From the NCBI GenBank assembly GCA_963681505.1, contig OY811980.1:62001-126000 (forward strand): DNA of 64,000 bases, given 5' to 3'. The position numbers were made by a program, and so were the translations under genes. Source of the stretch: Eunapius fragilis (lineage: Eukaryota > Porifera > Demospongiae > Spongillida > Spongillidae). Under the pieces are notes generated by a model. That model did no database searches, was not told where the DNA came from, and saw nothing but the letters and a program-made list of their open reading frames with translations. Each line of letters begins with the position of its first letter. The first letter of the stretch is position 1. Below, one piece after another: positions 62,601 to 64,000 of this stretch.

Positions 62601-64000
62601 TGGCATTAAAAAGAGATAGAGGAGTGGTTACTGCTATCTTCCATGTGTTCAGTGGTTTGCTCATATTGCATGTCTCATCAACACCTCGATGCTAAGATAG
62701 TCAAAAATTTCCCATAGAAATGTATGGGTGGGAACCTACTTTTGAATCGCTTGGTAAACCCATACCAAAGCAGGTATGCTCGGGGTGGCATTAAAAAGAG
62801 ATAGAGGAGTGGTTACTGCTATCTTCCATGTGTGCAGTGGTTTGCTCATATTGCATGTCTCATCAACACCTCGATGCTAAAATAGTCAAAAAATTTCCCA
62901 TAGAAATGTATGGGTGGGAACCTACTTTTGAATCGCTTGGTAAACCCATACCAAAGCAGGTATGCTCGGGGTGGCATTAAAAAGAGATAGAGGAGTGGTT
63001 AGTGCTATCTTCCATGTGTGCAGTGGTTTGCTCATATTGCATGTCTCATCAACACCTCGATGCTAAGATAGTCAAAAAATTTCCCATAGAAATGTATGGG
63101 TGGGAACCTACTTTTGAATCGCTTGGTAAACCCATACCAAAGCAGGTATGCTCGGGGTGGCATTAAAAAGAGATAGAGGAGTGGTTACTGCTATCTTCCA
63201 TGTGTTCAGTGGTTTGCTCATATTGCATGTCTCATCAACACCTCGATGCTAAGATAGTCAAAAATTTCCCATAGAAATGTATGGGTGGGAACCTACTTTT
63301 GAATCGCTTGGTAAACCCATACCAAAGAAGGTATGCTCGGGGTGGCATTATAAAGAGATAGAGGAGTGGTTACTGCTATCTTCCATGTGTGCAGTGGTTT
63401 GCTCTTATTGCATGTCTCATCAACACCTCGATGCTAAGATAGTCAAAAATTTCCCATAGAAATGTATGGGTGGGAACCTACTTTTGAATCGCTTGGTAAA
63501 CCCATACCAAAGCAGGTATGCTCTGGGTGGCATTAAAAAGAGATAGAGGAGTGGTTACTGCTATCTTCCATGTGTGCAGTGGTTTGCTCATATTGCATGT
63601 CTCATCAACACCTCGATGCTAAGATAGTCAATATTTCCCATAGAGATGTATGGGTGGTTTCCCATAGGAATGTATGGGTGGGAACCTACTTTTGAATCGC
63701 TTGGTAAACCCATACCAAAGCAGGTATCCTCGGGGTGGCATTTAAAACAGATAGAGGAATGGTTACTGCTATCTTCCATGTGTGCAGTGGTTTGCTCATA
63801 TTGCATGTCTCATCAACACCTCGATGCTAAGATAGTCAAAAATTTCCCATAGAAATGTATGGGTGGGAACCTACTTTTGAATCGCTTGGTAAACCCTTAC
63901 CAAAGCAGGTATGCCCGGGGTGGCATTAAAAAGAGATAGAGGAGCGGTTACTGCTATCTTCCATGTGTGCAGTGGTTTGCTCTTATTGCATGTCTCATCA
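59655..64000 (+). repeat. Mixed C/K/E monomers at the right end
   Basis: C bodies predominate, with K about every 1.36-1.5 kb (ATG positions 60777, 62140 and 63646) and E at 61206 and 61783. Private variants include GTATCGGTGGG near 59.86 kb, ATTGGATGTC near 59.98 kb, TTACTTCTATC near 60.13 kb, CCAAGTGTGC near 61.09 kb, CTACTATTG near 61.4 kb, AAAGAAGGTATG near 63.33 kb, and GCCCGGGG with GAGCGGTTAC near 63.91-63.95 kb. The higher rate of private changes suggests weaker recent homogenisation. The window stops inside a C monomer. Confidence 0.8.
61206..61967 (+). repeat. 577-bp repeat E-C-C with a hybrid tail
   Basis: The unit 61206-61782 is E (185), C (184), C (208), and an E of the next unit follows at 61783. 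Both E copies carry GGATGGC and GATGCAAAGATAG. The middle C (61391-61574) is 184 bp: its tail has GTCAATATTT and TAGAGATG of the long form but only one hairpin segment. GTTACAGCTATC occurs in the C after each E (near 61.47 and 62.05 kb), in register. Confidence 0.8.

Larger units (their letters stand above)
1..64000 (+). repeat. Satellite DNA array, 185/208-bp monomers, head to tail
   Basis: Every part of the window is a copy of one monomer. Landmarks such as GAACCTACTTTTGAATCGC, GTTACTGCTATCTTCCATG and CAACACCTCGATGCTAAG recur every 185, 186 or 208 bases from first base to last, always on the same strand. The window opens and closes inside a monomer, so neither array edge is present. No transposon, inversion, microsatellite or unique insert interrupts it. 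Each monomer carries stop codons in the recurring frames (TTTTGA and CCCATAG), so no long reading frame can form. Nucleosome-scale monomers arranged in higher-order repeats are typical of centromeric or heterochromatic satellites in plants and animals; a centromeric role here is inference. The monomer is not one I can name, and the species is undetermined. Confidence 0.98.

Noticed and set aside
1..64000. CRISPR array
   Set aside because: Repeats are about 185-208 bp and directly contiguous, with no short repeats separated by unique spacers and no cas genes.
1..64000. Tandem RNA gene cluster (5S rRNA, tRNA or snRNA)
   Set aside because: I find no 5S internal control region, no tRNA A and B boxes with a cloverleaf, and no snRNA core motif in the monomer; the hairpins are short and the monomer lacks a T-run terminator.
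1..64000. CENP-B box
   Set aside because: Scanning the reference monomers by eye on both strands finds TTCG only as the complement of ACCGAAG in class E, and the required downstream A and CGGG do not follow. A full motif scan of all copies was not possible.
1..64000. Whole array as an assembly artefact
   Set aside because: Copies carry distinct private variants and nested junctions that an artefact would not produce. Local miscounting of near-identical units (11895-13466, 28931-30918, 51182-56181) remains possible and needs read support.

Overview
The whole 64 kb is one uninterrupted tandem satellite array. I see no protein-coding gene, RNA gene, transposable element, CRISPR array or unique sequence in it. 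Monomers run head to tail in a single orientation and come in two sizes, about 185 bp (186 with an extra A) and 208 bp, which bounds the copy number between about 308 and 346. The 208-bp form differs from the 185-bp form by a tandem duplication of a 24-bp hairpin-forming segment. A typical 185-bp monomer (172-356) is 42% G+C and keeps three CpGs. Both array edges lie outside the window. This kind of array (nucleosome-scale monomers, multi-monomer higher-order repeats, nested segmental duplications) is typical of eukaryotic centromeric, pericentromeric or other heterochromatic satellite DNA. I do not recognise the monomer as a named family, and the window does not identify the organism.

Monomer bodies fall into recognisable classes, named here only for this annotation. 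K has GGCATTTAAAACAG and GTATCCTCGG. B has GGCATTCAACAGAG. C has GTATGCTCGG and GGCATTAAAAAGAG. C' is C with GGCATAAAAAAG. D has GGCATTAAACAGAG. E has GGTTAACCC, ATACCGAAGC and GCTCAGG. The double hairpin nearly always sits just before a K or E body, and a single hairpin just before B, C, C' or D. The natural units are therefore 208-bp K/E units and 185-bp B/C/D units, often alternating as 393-bp dimers.

Layout: 1-1350 K/B dimers; 1351-2929 C/E-rich, with its 1744-2929 part the most diverged stretch; 2930-4515 K/B/D; 4516-10715, 17761-24746 and 25650-31704 three copies of one segmental duplication of about 6-7 kb, differing by whole-monomer gains and losses; 9537-13466 five 786-bp tetramers; 13467-17760 mixed B/K/C/E; 28931-30918 a 994-bp tandem duplication; 30526-33480 a 1780-bp repeat; 35472-39490 a 1180-bp hexamer with a 601-bp internal expansion; 39800-42133 C/K dimers; 41948-48474 and 48475-57687 two copies of a 6.5-kb unit, the second expanded to 9.2 kb by a nested 2500-bp tandem duplication and an extra 186-bp monomer; 56946-59654 a 1366-bp repeat; 59655-64000 mixed C/E/K monomers including a 577-bp repeat.

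The short open frames on both strands (mostly 60-86 codons, at most 103) are the same few frames recurring in every monomer and are not annotated as genes. The most notable features are the hairpin-rich linker, the tight coupling between linker form and monomer body, chimeric monomers that mark recombination points, and the nested recent amplifications of the right half.
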